This document shows positions 34,374-45,546 of a stretch of 64,000 nt of DNA, piece after piece (within the stretch, counting starts at the first letter, position 1; each line of letters starts with the position of its first letter). The translations under genes were made by a program, and so were the position numbers. This DNA comes from Cercis canadensis. Its lineage: Eukaryota > Streptophyta > Magnoliopsida > Fabales > Fabaceae. Where the stretch lies: the NCBI GenBank assembly GCA_003255065.1, contig QAOA01007694.1, forward strand, positions 1-64,000, given 5' to 3'. The notes under the pieces are model-generated. The model worked only from the letters and a program-made list of their open reading frames with translations. It was not told where the DNA came from and made no database searches.

Positions 34374-37044
34374 TGCTCGGATTATCGTGTTCCAACAAAA
34401 TTAATACTGAACCCCTATAAAGAGTGCAATATAGGACTAATCCGGATCATCACTCAAAGAATGCAATGATTAATTGACAATTTCAAGATTACAAATTGGG
34501 GATTTTCAAGCACAAATTATATTACCAAATGTAAGTTGCAGAATTAAACAGAGATTAAATCAATCAATAAAAACACAACCTAACTAGACATCCCTCAAGA
34601 ATTGGTTTGATTTATCCTAGACCAAACATGACTAATCAATTCTTAATGTGTTTGCTAATTGATTTTAGTTATAACCGAGATCTCTACATGATAACTAAGT
34701 ATTCTTACTGAACTATCATTTAGAATTCGGTTAGCAACACGCATTACAAATCTTTGAAATCGCACAGAACAAGCAATCAATTATTAACATAAAACCGAAC
34801 ATCAATTAACGTATTTCCTCTGGTTTCATTGATCGGAATTATCGCTAATCCGATTAAATTAAACTGAATCCCCTAAATATAATGCAATAGAGGGCATGAT
34901 TCGGGAAGTCTCTCACAAGGAATGCAATGTGTAATTAATAATTTCAAGTTTAAGAACAGGGGATTTTTTAAACAAGATTATAATAGTAAATTGCAGAATT
35001 AAACAAGGATTAATGCAATTGATTAAATGCGTAACATAGTTAGACATCCATCAAAAACCGGTTTGATTCATCCTAGATTAACATGAATGATTAAGTCCTA
35101 ATGCAACACTACTAATTGAGTTTAATCACAACTGAAATCTCTAATTATGATCAATTGTTCCTATTGAGTTATCACTCAGGATTCGATTAACCACATACAA
35201 TCACTAATCTTGTAATCACAAAGACTAAGCAATTAATGATTAATCTAAAAACTTAACATCAATTAGCATAGCATAGCTTCTCTAAATTCTAACCACAGAT
35301 TAAAGATTGATCAATCTAAATTCTATTTCTTACTTCAATATCCATATAAATCACAAAGATCTCCATGAATTCATACAAAGATTAAAGCAAGGCAAAAATT
35401 CAAAGAAGAAGAAATTGCATTAAGTTTAATCCAATTAAGAACATAATCTCAAAATCAAAACCGAATTTAATCAGGAGTCTAACTTGGTTACAAGGATTCT
35501 ACTCCTCCATGGTCATGAAATCCAAGCTCCAATGGAGAAGTGCAGTCATAAATCAAAGAGCTCCAGAACTTTTAAGAGAGAAAACAAAAGCTGCCTAAAA
35601 ACTGTCTACTTACAATTATGAAAATGCTGCCTCCTTTAACCTAATTATAACATCAGAAATTTAGTGCACACCCAAAATACCCTTAACCTAGGTTTAATCC
35701 TCTGGACCTCAGCTTCAAATGGGCTCTGGTTTGGGCCTAAATTGAGGGAATTAAGCCCAATTAACTCTTAAGAGGTCTCTGGACTAATCATCCAGATTCG
35801 ATGGTAAATAAGACCATCAAAACGACATAATTTGGAGAACCGGTCTTCACAACAATTTCAGATCTGCATTTTAGCTTTCCAATGAAACCAGTTTCAAGTC
35901 CATACGAAATCTACGACCCATGTTATGATCCAAACTCTGCATGCAGGTCAGAATCCAGTGGTAGCATCTCTGCTCTGACTTTCGGGTCAAATTTGACCCA
36001 CTGAACATCCGAATTGGCCTTGGAGGTCTGAATGAAAGTTATAGATAATCCTCTTAGATTTCCTACAAGGAAAGATTCATAATTTTTAGACATACAGAAC
36101 TAAAGATATACTCGAAATATAGAAATAGTATCAAAACCCTAATAATGCTGAATGAAACAATTAAGCCCAATATGAACCCAAACTTATGGAATAAGGCCAA
36201 GCCCACTCAATTAAGCACTAAAGGAGATTTAAGACACTAAATATGAGGGTTAATTACTGTATGAAAAATGTAATTATCATTCATGCAATAGAATAAAGAT
36301 TCATTAACTTCAATCCTATTTCAAACATAAATCTCTATATATCCATACAGAAATCAAGGCATAGCAAAAACCAAAGAAGAATTACATTAAGCTTGAATAA
36401 AATAAATACAAGGTCTCAAAACCAAACCAAATCCAATCCGGAGTCTAGCTCGGTTACAAAATCTTTACTCCTCCATGGTCATCAAATCTGAGCTCCATTG
36501 GAAGGGATAGAACAATGTCGTGCCTCCAGAAAATGAAAAAATAACTAACTCCCTCTCCTCCTTTCTGTCTACCCTATTTTTGGATCTATAACCACCTCAA
36601 CTAAATTCCTAAATTGCCCCTCCATGTGAAAATATTCTCTTACTCCTTAGCTTCAAAATGACTCCTCATTTGCATTAATTGAACTTCAGATGAGGGAAAT
36701 GGGCCCGAATAAGTGGTCTCAGCCCATAAATCCAAATGCTGAATTTCTACGGGTCAGGGCACCACTAAGATGCCTCCGGATGGAAAATTGGTCTTCACAT
36801 GAATTGTAGCTCTGTGTCTTAGCTTTCCTACAAGACCAAAATCATAATTTTTAGAGATCATAAGCTCGAGATAAACCAAAAATACCAAGATAGGATCAAA
36901 ATGACAATGCTGAATGAAAAATACTAAAGTCCAAAATGGAACCCAACTCATAAAATATGGCCTAAGTCATGAAATTAAACATAGGAGAGGATGAAAAACA
37001 CTAGGTATGAGGGTCAAATAATATATAAAAATATTTGTTTATCA
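34374..37044 (-). mobile_element. Reversed solo LTR inside CACTA, CCTCC target duplication
   Basis: The LTR starts on the plus strand with TGCTCGGATTATCG and ends with TTTGTTTATCA. It is a diverged type II member of the same Athila LTR family. CCTCC flanks it on both sides (34369-34373 and 37045-37049). A second solo LTR (34830-36279) sits inside it. Without that insertion it is about 1.2 kb. Confidence 0.88.
34830..36279 (-). mobile_element. Reversed solo LTR nested in a solo LTR, TTCAT target duplication
   Basis: It starts TGATCGGAATTATCGC and ends AAAATGTAATTATCA on the plus strand, 1450 bases. It matches the C-type LTR along its length. TTCAT is repeated on both sides (34825-34829 and 36280-36284). 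It is therefore younger than the LTR at 34374-37044, which in turn is younger than the CACTA insertion. Confidence 0.92.
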
Positions 37045-37049
37045 CCTCC

Positions 37050-38297
37050 CTCATTTCAAACTTCCTCAAATTCCTACCATCTCGATTTTTCTCCCTAGGC
37101 GTGCTCTGAATTAGTTCTCCTGTTAGTTTCCGGCATTTTTGGGTGGCGGCAAGTGATGTTTGGAGAGGATCCTTCTTCCATTCAAAGCTTTGGAGTTGAG
37201 GTATGTCAAAATGTTCCAATTTTTTCTCTCAATTTTTCTTTGTTAGTGTGGGAATCTTGGTTTAGTTTTTTTTTTTTTTGTTGATTTTTAGTTTACTTTT
37301 ATTGTATATTGATTATGGATAGCTATTAGCATAGATTAAGCACTTGGTTTATGGTTTAGTTTGATGTTAGAGAATTATGTTGAAATCTGAATTGAAATGT
37401 TCAAATTGGAGTAGATGTAGAATTTTGTTGTTCAAATTTCTTTAAGGCTTTTGATCTATGATGTATTTAGAGTGTTTGGATGAATTTTTAGAATTATTTT
37501 GGATGAATTTCAATTTTATGGTGTTTAAGGCTAAATTTAATTAATTAAATTCTGTATGATATTGTTGAGATTTGGACAAATTTCTTTGGGGCTTTTGTTG
37601 AATGCTGGATGACCACATTTGTATAATTTTTTTTTATTTTTTCAAAAATATTTAGGGTTAATTGAAATTTTTAAGAGTTTATGGTTTATAATTAAGTTAA
37701 TTAAAATTATATATGTATGTGATTGATGAAGTTATAATTTAGATTTTGATGCATGTATGTAATTGATTTAGAGTAATTAGGAATTGATGGATTTAATTTG
37801 ATGCATGTATGAAATTCATGTAAAAGGAGTTTGGGTGACAAATTGCGAAATTGTCATATAATTAAAATCTATGAAAGATGTACATTAGAGTTATGTCGGA
37901 TATGTTACGCTAAAATAGAAACCTGTCTAAGAGTTAATCGTATAAGATTAACTTTCAGATAATCCCTTATTTGAGGATTGTTCTTGGAGTAGTTGTTCTA
38001 CTAATATGACCGTAAAGCTTAGGGAGTAACTAGTTCAAGTAAATTTTGAAGCACCTATCTTTTATTTCTACGGGTACATATTTATGCTAGTGGAACAATA
38101 TAATTTGTGTGCTTGGAGAACAATGTGAAGGTGCTGCAAAATTTTTTTGAACTATTTACTCCCTATAAGTTTCTACTAGTGATGGAACACACTTGAAGAA
38201 TGTGATAGAAGCTATACCCATGCAACTAAGTCCTTTTGAAGAATTATATAGGAAAACATTAACAATTTAATTTTTTTTTTTCGAATATTGAAGGAAT
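37050..38297 (+). other. CACTA 5' non-coding region
   Basis: About 37050-37200 is comparatively GC-rich and could be a 5' untranslated exon, with TTGAG-GTATGTC at 37196 resembling a splice donor. The next kilobase is AT-rich, intron-like DNA that leads into the transposase frame at 38298. No other gene seen. Confidence 0.5.
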
Positions 38298-39389
38298 ATG
38301 GATATTCCTGAATATCGTCGTTGGATATACAATAAACTTCATCCAAACACTAAGGTTGTTACATATGAGTTTTATACAAGTGTTGAGGAATTTATTCAAT
38401 TTGCTAGTGCACTTAATATCTATATTGAAGAAGGAAAGTTTAGATGCCTATGTGTTAAATGTAAATGCTGAAAGTTTCAGGGATCAGATGATATATGGAT
38501 GCATCTATATATGAAATTTTTTATGGAGGATTACTATTATTAGGATAATCATGGAGAGGTTCATGCACCGTTGGTCCCAATTGATGTTCAAAACCAATAT
38601 TTCGATCTGTATAGGCATATGGTTATGGATGCTGCTAGACCATCTTTCGAAATAGAGTATATAGCATAGGAGGATCATAATCCAAATTCGGCTAAGTTTT
38701 ATGATATGTTGATGGTCACATAGTCTCCATTATGGAATGGATGTCAAACATACTATGTGCTTTCAATGGTTGCTAGATTGTTAAGCATCAAGTTAGACTA
38801 TAATATTGTAGAGGCATGTATCGATGACTTTATCACATTGATAAGTAAGATATTAAAAGAAATAATTGAGATAGAATATACCGGTTCATATGTTAAGCGA
38901 TTATTACTCTTTAATTGCAAATGGTTTGATCCTTCTAGTATGGGGACAAGGAGTTATTCGAAACATGGATTTGTGGAGGTAATTTCTAATAGAACATACA
39001 AAGGGGATGACCATTTCATCTTCACTTAACAAGTGGAGAAAGTTTATTTTGCACCTTTTCCACGCACAACTCCTAACAATTGTGGTTGGTTACATGTGAT
39101 TAAAACCAAGGCTAGGCACACAATTGATGCCTCATATGCTCCTTTCCAACACGTACCCCATCGCTCTCTAGAGTTGATTGTTGATGATTATTAGAATCAC
39201 CAAGATTTGCAAGATAACACTGCAACTGCTTTTGAGGAAGTGGACATACCAGTAAATTAGAATTTTGTAACTGAAATTGATGATGACATAGAAGAAGTTG
39301 GTGAAGAAGTGGAAGAAGATGATTACAATATTACTAATTGGGAAACCAAGGAGGATCATTCCAGTGATTATGTATTAGAAAGCGATTAA
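38298..39389 (+). pseudogene. CACTA transposase remnant (TNPD-like, catalytic core missing)
   Basis: One reading frame of 364 codons runs from ATG at 38298 to TAA at 39387. Residues 1-57 (MDIPEYRRWIYNKLHPN to RCLCVKC) match the transposase-associated domain that begins plant TNPD proteins. Residues about 120-185 (DAARPSF, KFYDMLM, MVARLLSIKLDYNIVEACIDDF) match the stretch leading into the tnp2 domain. The tnp2 body with the catalytic residues is absent, and the frame passes directly to a DUF4216-like part (IEIEYTGSYVKR, FNCKWFDP, KHGFVEVISNRTYKGDDHFIF, VYFAPFP) and an acidic tail. Seven in-frame stops interrupt it, all TAA/TAG/TGA and mostly at sites where CAA, CAG or CGA would be expected. 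It is a pseudogene of a deletion derivative. Confidence 0.85.
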
Positions 39390-40126
39390 TATAACACAGG
39401 TTCAATATGCATATTTTTTCATTACTTATGTATTGTTAATTACATGTCATTGTATTTGTATGTTGCTTAATTAATTGTTATCTTTTCTGTTAACTAATGT
39501 GTTACACTATTCTGTCACAGAGCCCCTCTAACTACATCCTATCACCTAGCTCCTCCTTACAAGGCATTTTGTCACAAAGCCTTTTGTATAGATTATTGAC
39601 AAATTAACATTACATTTTAAGTACTTTTTATTTCATTTCAAGATTTCTTTGATATATACTAAATTTATGTGCATTTTCTTCTTCTACTACTCTTTCTGTT
39701 GTATCTTATGCACTTTGAATTTTGGGAGAAAATCAAACTGTGAAGTTAAATTTTGGTACAAATTCTCGCAGAATTTCTCATGGATTTATTTCGTGAGAAA
39801 CCTTTTACAAAAAACTCAAATATGCAACTTTTCTCTGGAAACTTCTGTGAGATATTTCTCACGGATTAAGTCCATGAGAAACTCTACGACATAGTCGTGA
39901 GAATGGATCATGAAATTTCTTGCATTTTTTCTCACAGAAAAATCAAAGTTTCTCATTAATGTATTCCGCGAGAAAATTTCTCAGAGTTCCTTTTCCATGA
40001 GAAATACAGTGTGTCACATGGGTTTTTCTGACACTTCAGAATCTGTGTGAAACACGTTTCTCACGAATTTTTTTGGGTGTTTCTCACAAATTTTGTTCAC
40101 AAGAAAATCCTTGTTTTCTTGTAGTG
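39390..40126. repeat. CACTA 3' flank and right subterminal repeats
   Basis: After the transposase frame comes about 350 bases of AT-rich non-coding DNA. From about 39760 there is a dense set of TTTCTCACGGATTAAG, CCATGAGAAA, GCGAGAAAATTTCTC and TTTCTCACGAATTT words up to the inverted terminus TTTTCTTGTAGTG. Confidence 0.75.
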
Positions 40127-40129
40127 GAA

Positions 40130-40285
40130 GTTGAATATAGAGTGTAATTCTTCTAATACATTACTTGATATTTTTCCATGGTAATTAAGACCAAATTTTA
40201 AAAAAAATCACTATTTGGGAATTGAACCTAAAGTGAAAAATTTCTAAACCATTACTTAGTCTTCTCCATGGTGATTAAGACTAAA
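40130..40285. repeat. 139-bp tandem repeat, right part
   Basis: The third repeat unit resumes directly after the CACTA target duplication (GAAGTTGAATATAGAG). A further partial unit with GGGAATTGAACCTAAAGTG follows at about 40217, with more substitutions. Joining 33928 to 40130 restores the unit, which confirms that the array came first. Confidence 0.75.
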
Positions 40286-41076
40286 ATGAGTTAGTTATAT
40301 TGATTACTATATGTCATGAAATTTTTCTTTGGAAGTATAATATGGAGAAAGAACATTATGTGTAAAAAAAAAGTTGTAGTGTTTTCTAAAATCTAAGTAC
40401 CACTAAGGTGCACCTAAATGCAGTACTTTAGTGATAACTTAAACTAATATCATAATGAAGCACGAAAAACATTAAATGATAAACAAAGAAAAGAAAATAA
40501 TTTTAGTATAAAATATTATTTTTATTTATCGATAATTATCTATTTATTCTAATAACAAGAACAAGAGAGGAATTAGCATAATAGATTTCTAAACTTAAAA
40601 ATTAATATTCTCTATTATCAAAAAGAATTGATAACTTCATTCTCATTCATTAAGATTTCATTTTTTTTTTTTTTTTGCGTTAAAGGATTCGTTTCAAAGA
40701 GATTTAATTCTTTATATTTTCATTTTTCATTTTTAGCTTTTTGTTTGGTATGATACATTGAGGTTTTTTTTTTTTTTTCTTTTTAGAAAATTTGATATAT
40801 TGAAGGGAGTTTTTTTCCCCCCCTAATATAGTTGTTAAATCTTAGAACCCAAAATCTTTAGCTACATTAAGTTGAGTGTATTTGCATATTTATCTTCTCT
40901 ACAACAGCATGAACAAAGCAAAAGTGATCGGAAAATTTTATGGGCGATAACAAAAAATAAAGAAACTATTGTGGTTGAAAGAAACAAAATAGTCTGAGGC
41001 TTTTTCATAATTTCATTAATCACTTCTCCACCCAATTTGTCTGTTTCTCATTACATTTCACCAATGGGCAATCATT
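40286..41076. other. AT-rich intergenic DNA
   Basis: No gene, RNA or clear repeat is seen. It contains several T homopolymers (near 40659, 40766 and 40811) and AT-rich prose. Confidence 0.6.
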
Positions 41077-41084
41077 CTCATAAC

Positions 41085-43680
41085 TAGGGGTGTAAGCAAA
41101 CTGAACCAAACCGAACCGAAGGAAAACCAAACCAATGGGTCTGGTCCAGTTTTCAGTTTTTGTGTCTAAAAAACTGAACTGGTTGGTTCGGTTCTTAATT
41201 TTAGTAATAAAAAATTGACCAAAAACCAAATAAAACTAAGACATAAATATATATTTTTTTATATAATTTTGTATGTTTAATATTACACTAAACTCCGTAG
41301 ATCTGAAGGAGGTTTACTAAAAATCCCTTTCTTCCTATTTTGATTTCTAAAATCCCTAACTCCCTTTATCGCATTTCACCCTCCCTCTCGCATCCTTCAT
41401 TGGAATCATCACCGAATCACTTTATATCTGCCTCTCCCTCTCTGTGGAAGCCTAAATCACTCCATTTTTGACCTCTCCCCCTTTGCAATTGGTGGTTTGG
41501 TGGTTGTCTGGCTCTCTCCCTTCTCAATTGCAAACTCTCGCTCTCATCTTATCCGTAACTCCGTGCGACAAATCGGTGGTTTCAACCAAGATTTCACCAG
41601 CGGCTCTCATCACACTTTGTGTGCAGTAATTATCCCTAATTTCTAGGCTCTTAAATCTCTTTTAATGCTTAATTGAGTGGACTTGGCCTTATTTCATAAG
41701 TTTGGGTTCATATTGGGCTTATTTGTTTTCTTCAGCATTATTAGGATTTTGATACTATTTTTGTATTTTGGGTATATCTTTAGTTCTGAATGTCTAAAAA
41801 TTGTGAATCTTGCCTTGTAAGAAAGTTGAGAGGATTATCTACAACTTGTATTCAGATCTCCAAGGCCAATTCGGACGTTCAATGGATCAAATTTAACCCG
41901 GAATCCAGAGCAGAGATGCTGCCGCTGGATCCTGACCCACATGCAGACATTGGGCCATAACTTGGGTTGTGGGTGTCGTATGATGTTGAAACTGGTTCCA
42001 TTGGAAATCTACGATGTAGAGATTCAATTGTTGTGAAGGCCGGTTCTCCAAATTATGTCATTTTGATGGTCTTATTGCCTATCTAAACCCGCTTATTAGT
42101 CCAGAGACCTATCAAGACTTAAATGGGCCTAACTCCCTCATTTCAGACCCAATTAGCCCCAAATCGGGGCCCATTTGAAGCTGAGGTCTAGAGGATTAAA
42201 CCTAGTTTAAGGATAATTTAGGTGTGCACTTAATTGAAGATTTTATAATAAGGGCAAGGAGGCAGACGTTTAGGGTATTCTATTCAGCACAATTTTAGTT
42301 TCTCTAGGTTTTCTCTCTAGGTTTCTCTCTAGTTTTCTTTAAAGCTTTGTCCCTCATGTTCATGGAGGGATAATTACTCAAGTCAATCTAGGTTTAAGCT
42401 ATTCTGATTATTAATTCTGAGATTATGCTTTGATTGTTATTCATTTAGTGGTTAATCAAGTTCTTTCCATCCTCTGAAATATTCTATTTGAATTGCTTAA
42501 TTTCGGATTTGAATGTTCATGTGTTAATTGATTAATTGCATATGTAGAGACCCTTAGATCACTTAGAGGCTTCTTGATGTGTTCTAAGGTCAAGAATTAG
42601 GTTAATGATTGAATGGATCTTTTGTGATTAAGGATGGATTAAAATCAGAATTAGCATAACCTTGGATTGACTGCTTCTTTAATTCGGTTTACCCCTCTTA
42701 ACTAATTTCTGTTAATTAATTCTGCAAACAAACCCCCTATTTAATTAACTCCCTGATTGGATTCCCTAACTAGAATAATCCTTAGGTTCGACTTGGTGTT
42801 ACCCTATGCTGCAAGCATTGTTGGTGAACCGATTTCAAATTGTTAATTTGATTAGCCTCAATAGCTCATCATTTCGTTGTCTCACTGCCATGGAAATCCA
42901 TCCTTCAACTCGCTATCTCGCTGCCATGGAAATTTGTTTCATTTGGGATGTTGCTAGTTTATTTTTTATTTTTTTTGTTTGATTTAATTTGCTGTTATTA
43001 GTCATTTGACTTCTTTTGGTTTTGGCATATTGGAAGTGATACTGTCACTTTCATGTTTGAAAGCCCAAGTACATTTCATTTTCTTGAACAAACTCTTTTG
43101 GATTTATTGTCTAAAGTTGTCTTGTTTTTTTGGTCCATGTGCAATTGGGTGTTTTTCCTGTGATTTGTTTTGAGTTTCACTTTTCTAGCCTCTACAAGAC
43201 TAAATTTTTGTTAGTAAATTTAGTGTTGATTGGTCATGTATACAAGTGGGTTTTCCAATGGTTTTCTTATATTTTCCCCTTAATTTGGTATGTCTTGTTT
43301 AAGAGGTATAGGGCTGTTCTATGGTGAAGTTTTCATTTTCTTGGATGTTGATTCATTCTGAACTTCAAAGCTTTGGGCTTATAGGAGACTCAATTCTTAC
43401 TATTAAATGCATCATAATGAAAGTGAGCCCAGTCTCCATCTCTCTCCATCGTTCTGTTTCTCCTACTTTGCTTGAGCTATCTTTCCATCTCTTTCTAGGT
43501 CTCTAATTTTTGTCGTGCTATTTTTTTCTCTTTTTGTTTGGTGACCAAACTGAGTTTGGCCGGTTCGGTTTTGCTCTAAAAAATTCCAGAAACCAAATAG
43601 AACCAAACTGAAATGGCTTGGTCAGTTCAGTAGTCAGTTTGGGGTGTAAATCAGATCGAACCGGACCGATTACACCCCTG
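41085..43680. mobile_element. hAT-like DNA transposon, non-autonomous, with LTR inside
   Basis: The ends read TAGGGGTGTAAG on the left and GATTACACCCCTG on the right, matching as inverted repeats over about 10 bases in the YAGGGGTG style of plant hAT elements. The flanking octamers CTCATAAC (41077-41084) and CTCATACC (43681-43688) agree at 7 of 8 positions, the size of a hAT target duplication. Subterminal DNA is rich in AACCGAACCAAAC-type words. No transposase is recognisable. A pyrimidine-rich stretch at 41340-41600 resembles a captured 5' untranslated region. An Athila-type LTR lies inside at 41607-42871. Confidence 0.75.
41607..42871 (+). mobile_element. Solo LTR (type I) inside the hAT-like element
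   Basis: It matches the type I LTRs from CAGTAATTATCCCTAATTT through GGATCCTGACCCACATGCAG, GCCTAACTCCCTCA and GGTTCGACTTGGTGTTACC to the end AATAGCTCATCA. The left terminal bases are eroded, and no target duplication is visible. It has no coding parts and is a solo LTR. Confidence 0.75.
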
Positions 43681-43688
43681 CTCATACC

Positions 43689-44208
43689 TGCTCTACTCAC
43701 CGGCATTATCCACTTAAGTGTGGTATGTCATACCATGGAGATATGCTAGAATCCCCAATATTTTTAATCATACTTATAAGACAATATTTTTTAACATTTT
43801 TCATTATATATTTATACACTATCTCATTTAATAGTAGTGATAATATTATTATTTTTTAACTTAGTCTTTATTATAAGAGTTTATATATACCCTTTTTATT
43901 TGAGAATAAATAGAATATGGCTAAAAGAAACAAAGAGAAGAAACACATAAATAGAGAGGTAGAGAAGGAGAGAAAGAGAGGAAAGAGAGAAATAGAGAGA
44001 GAGATAAAGATGCATCCACAAGAAGAAATAGAGGGAGACAAAGAAAAAGAGATTAATGCATGAGTGTGCTGCTTCCCAAATAGGATTGGATTCAGCAGTT
44101 GGGAGATGGTGGAATCCATTTCACCTGCATGTCAGGAATTTTCTCAAATTCCAGAACAATTTTGAATTTATAATTGGTTCCACCCTAGCCATTTGGTTAG
44201 ATTTCAAG
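43689..44208. other. AT-rich and GA-rich spacer
   Basis: AT-rich DNA to about 43920 is followed by a purine-rich run of AGAGA and GAAAGAGAGG words (43920-44050). The stretch 44056-44200 is less biased, but I recognise no gene in it. Confidence 0.55.
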
Positions 44209-44493
44209 AGGTGTTTGGCAGACATATTCTTTTTATTTTCTTGGGAATCTCAACTTAGGAAACTAATATTCCCATGTTTGGTACAAGGTTTCAAAAAAAA
44301 TATTCTCAAGAAAGTAGGATTCCTAGGAACGATTTTGAGGCAAGTTTCCTACCAAAACTCTCCTATGGGTGGTGGAAATCTTGGATTCCCATGACTATGA
44401 GAAAGTTTTTTAGATGTAAAACGACAAATATACCCTTCATTAATGACATAATCATAATAATGCCAAAATTCTTTACACTATATAATTACTAGT

Positions 44494-44706
44494 TTGCACT
44501 GGATCAAATATACCCTTGCTGGTCTTACTCTCCTCGAAACCTTCATTGGCCTTGTTGTGGCCACCCCACTTTTCATCATTTTTAGCCCAATTCTAGTGCC
44601 CACCACCATTGTCCTCGGCCTCGCCGTTGCTAGATTCCTCTCTTTCAAAGATGCTAGTTTAACGGGGCTCTCCTCATTCTCTTGGGTCATGAATTATAGT
44701 GTATAG
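44494..44706 (+). pseudogene. Oleosin hydrophobic-domain fragment (captured)
   Basis: The 70-codon frame contains the signature of oleosins, the structural proteins of seed oil bodies. Residues about 8-23 ([16 protein letters not shown]) are the first hydrophobic arm. Residues 25-36 form a perfect proline knot of the pattern P-x5-SP-x3-P ([12 protein letters not shown]). Residues 37-68 ([10 protein letters not shown] to SFSWVMNY) form the second arm. A functional oleosin needs an additional N-terminal region, and the end of the frame lacks the amphipathic C-terminal tail, so only the central exon part is present. The fragment lies inside a TIR transposon. It begins at a 13-base word, CAAATATACCCTT (44505-44517), that also occurs in the transposon at 44425-44437. 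Not expected to make a working protein. Confidence 0.82.
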
Positions 44707-44848
44707 AAGCACCAGTCAACTTGTTCCATCTACTAAAAAATACACTGTGACTACTTCTATATTGTCTAACCTTTGATGTGGATATCACAAACATGGGCTT
44801 TGCCCATTTATGAAAATTTGTTCTTGAAATTGGTGGTACTCGTAGGTA

Positions 44849-44938
44849 ATGTGTATGGAATATAGCCAAGAGAGGAAAGAACTAATCCGAGCATTACATA
44901 AGGACAAAAAATTGTCTGATCTTCCCAAGATAACCCAA
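44849..44938 (+). pseudogene. Possible captured exon, unidentified
   Basis: A short frame reads MCMEYSQERKELIRAL then HKDKKLSDLPKITQ and ends exactly at a GTAAG splice-donor-like word (44939). The charged, protein-like composition and the donor suggest a small host exon inside the transposon. I do not recognise it, and at 30 codons chance is possible. Confidence 0.3.
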
Positions 44939-45546
44939 GTAAGTTTCTTTTGGCTCGTAAATATACTTGAGTTACCTTGAGCTCATTTTTAGTCTTACTT
45001 TGTACTTCTCAATGACATAACTTTCTGCATGAGCAAAGAAAGAGGAGGAAGACAAAGAGCGAGAAACTAAGAAAAAGAAAGAAGAAAGCATGAGGAGAAA
45101 GAGATGAGGAAGACAAACAAAGAAACCAGAAGCAAATCTATTTTTATTTTAAAACAAAAAAATAAAAGAGAAAGGTAAATAAAACAAAATTAACTAAAAA
45201 CATAAAAAAAAAAAAAGTTGCAAAGCATAAAAAAAATGTAACAAAGACACAAATTTTTTAAAAATAAATATTCATTAATTATAAGAAATAATTTTATTTT
45301 TTTAACTTAAAATAGATGGGGCTACTTTTGGATAAAATGCTAAGATTCCTAGGAAAATTGTATTAAAAACAAACGTGGGGATAGAAGATTCCCAAGAAAC
45401 ATTATCTAACATTCTTAAGAATGTTTAAGGTCAACCAAACGCATTTGTAACGTTCTCGAGAATCATCATTCCCAATAAACATGATTCCCAACAACAAAAA
45501 AAGAAATTTTCTGCCAAACGCCCCCCAAGGGTCACACCTATCAATG

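Larger units (their letters stand above)
33929..40126 (+). mobile_element. CACTA (En/Spm-type) DNA transposon with nested solo LTRs
   Basis: The left end reads CACTACAAGAAAACAAAG and the right end reads CTTTGTTTTCTTGTAGTG-like sequence, the diagnostic CACTA inverted termini. The 3-bp target duplication is GAA (33926-33928 and 40127-40129). Subterminal regions carry many short repeats of TTTCTCACGGA and its complement. Inside lies a decayed transposase frame (38298-39389) with Transpos_assoc-like and DUF4216-like parts but without the tnp2 catalytic core. Without the inserted LTRs (34374-37049) the element is about 3.5 kb, a deletion derivative of the usual autonomous length of 8-12 kb. It could have moved only with transposase supplied by other copies. 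Confidence 0.93.
44209..45526. mobile_element. TIR DNA transposon carrying an oleosin gene fragment
   Basis: The left end AGGTGTTTGGCAGACAT and the right end (reverse complement GGGGGGCGTTTGGCAGAAAA) form imperfect inverted termini. The first 190 bases match the transposon fragment at 11069-11242, which has the terminus GGGCGTTTGGTACAGG. A possible 3-bp target duplication is AAG (44206-44208 and 45527-45529). Between the ends lie an oleosin fragment (about 44505-44703), a possible second small exon (44849-44938) and GA-rich filler. No transposase is seen. The layout is that of a Pack-type element: a non-autonomous transposon with host gene pieces between its ends. The superfamily is uncertain. 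Confidence 0.72.

Noticed and set aside
44056-44394. 112-codon ORF running into the TIR transposon
   Set aside because: It crosses the transposon left end and has no homology I recognise, so it is chance.
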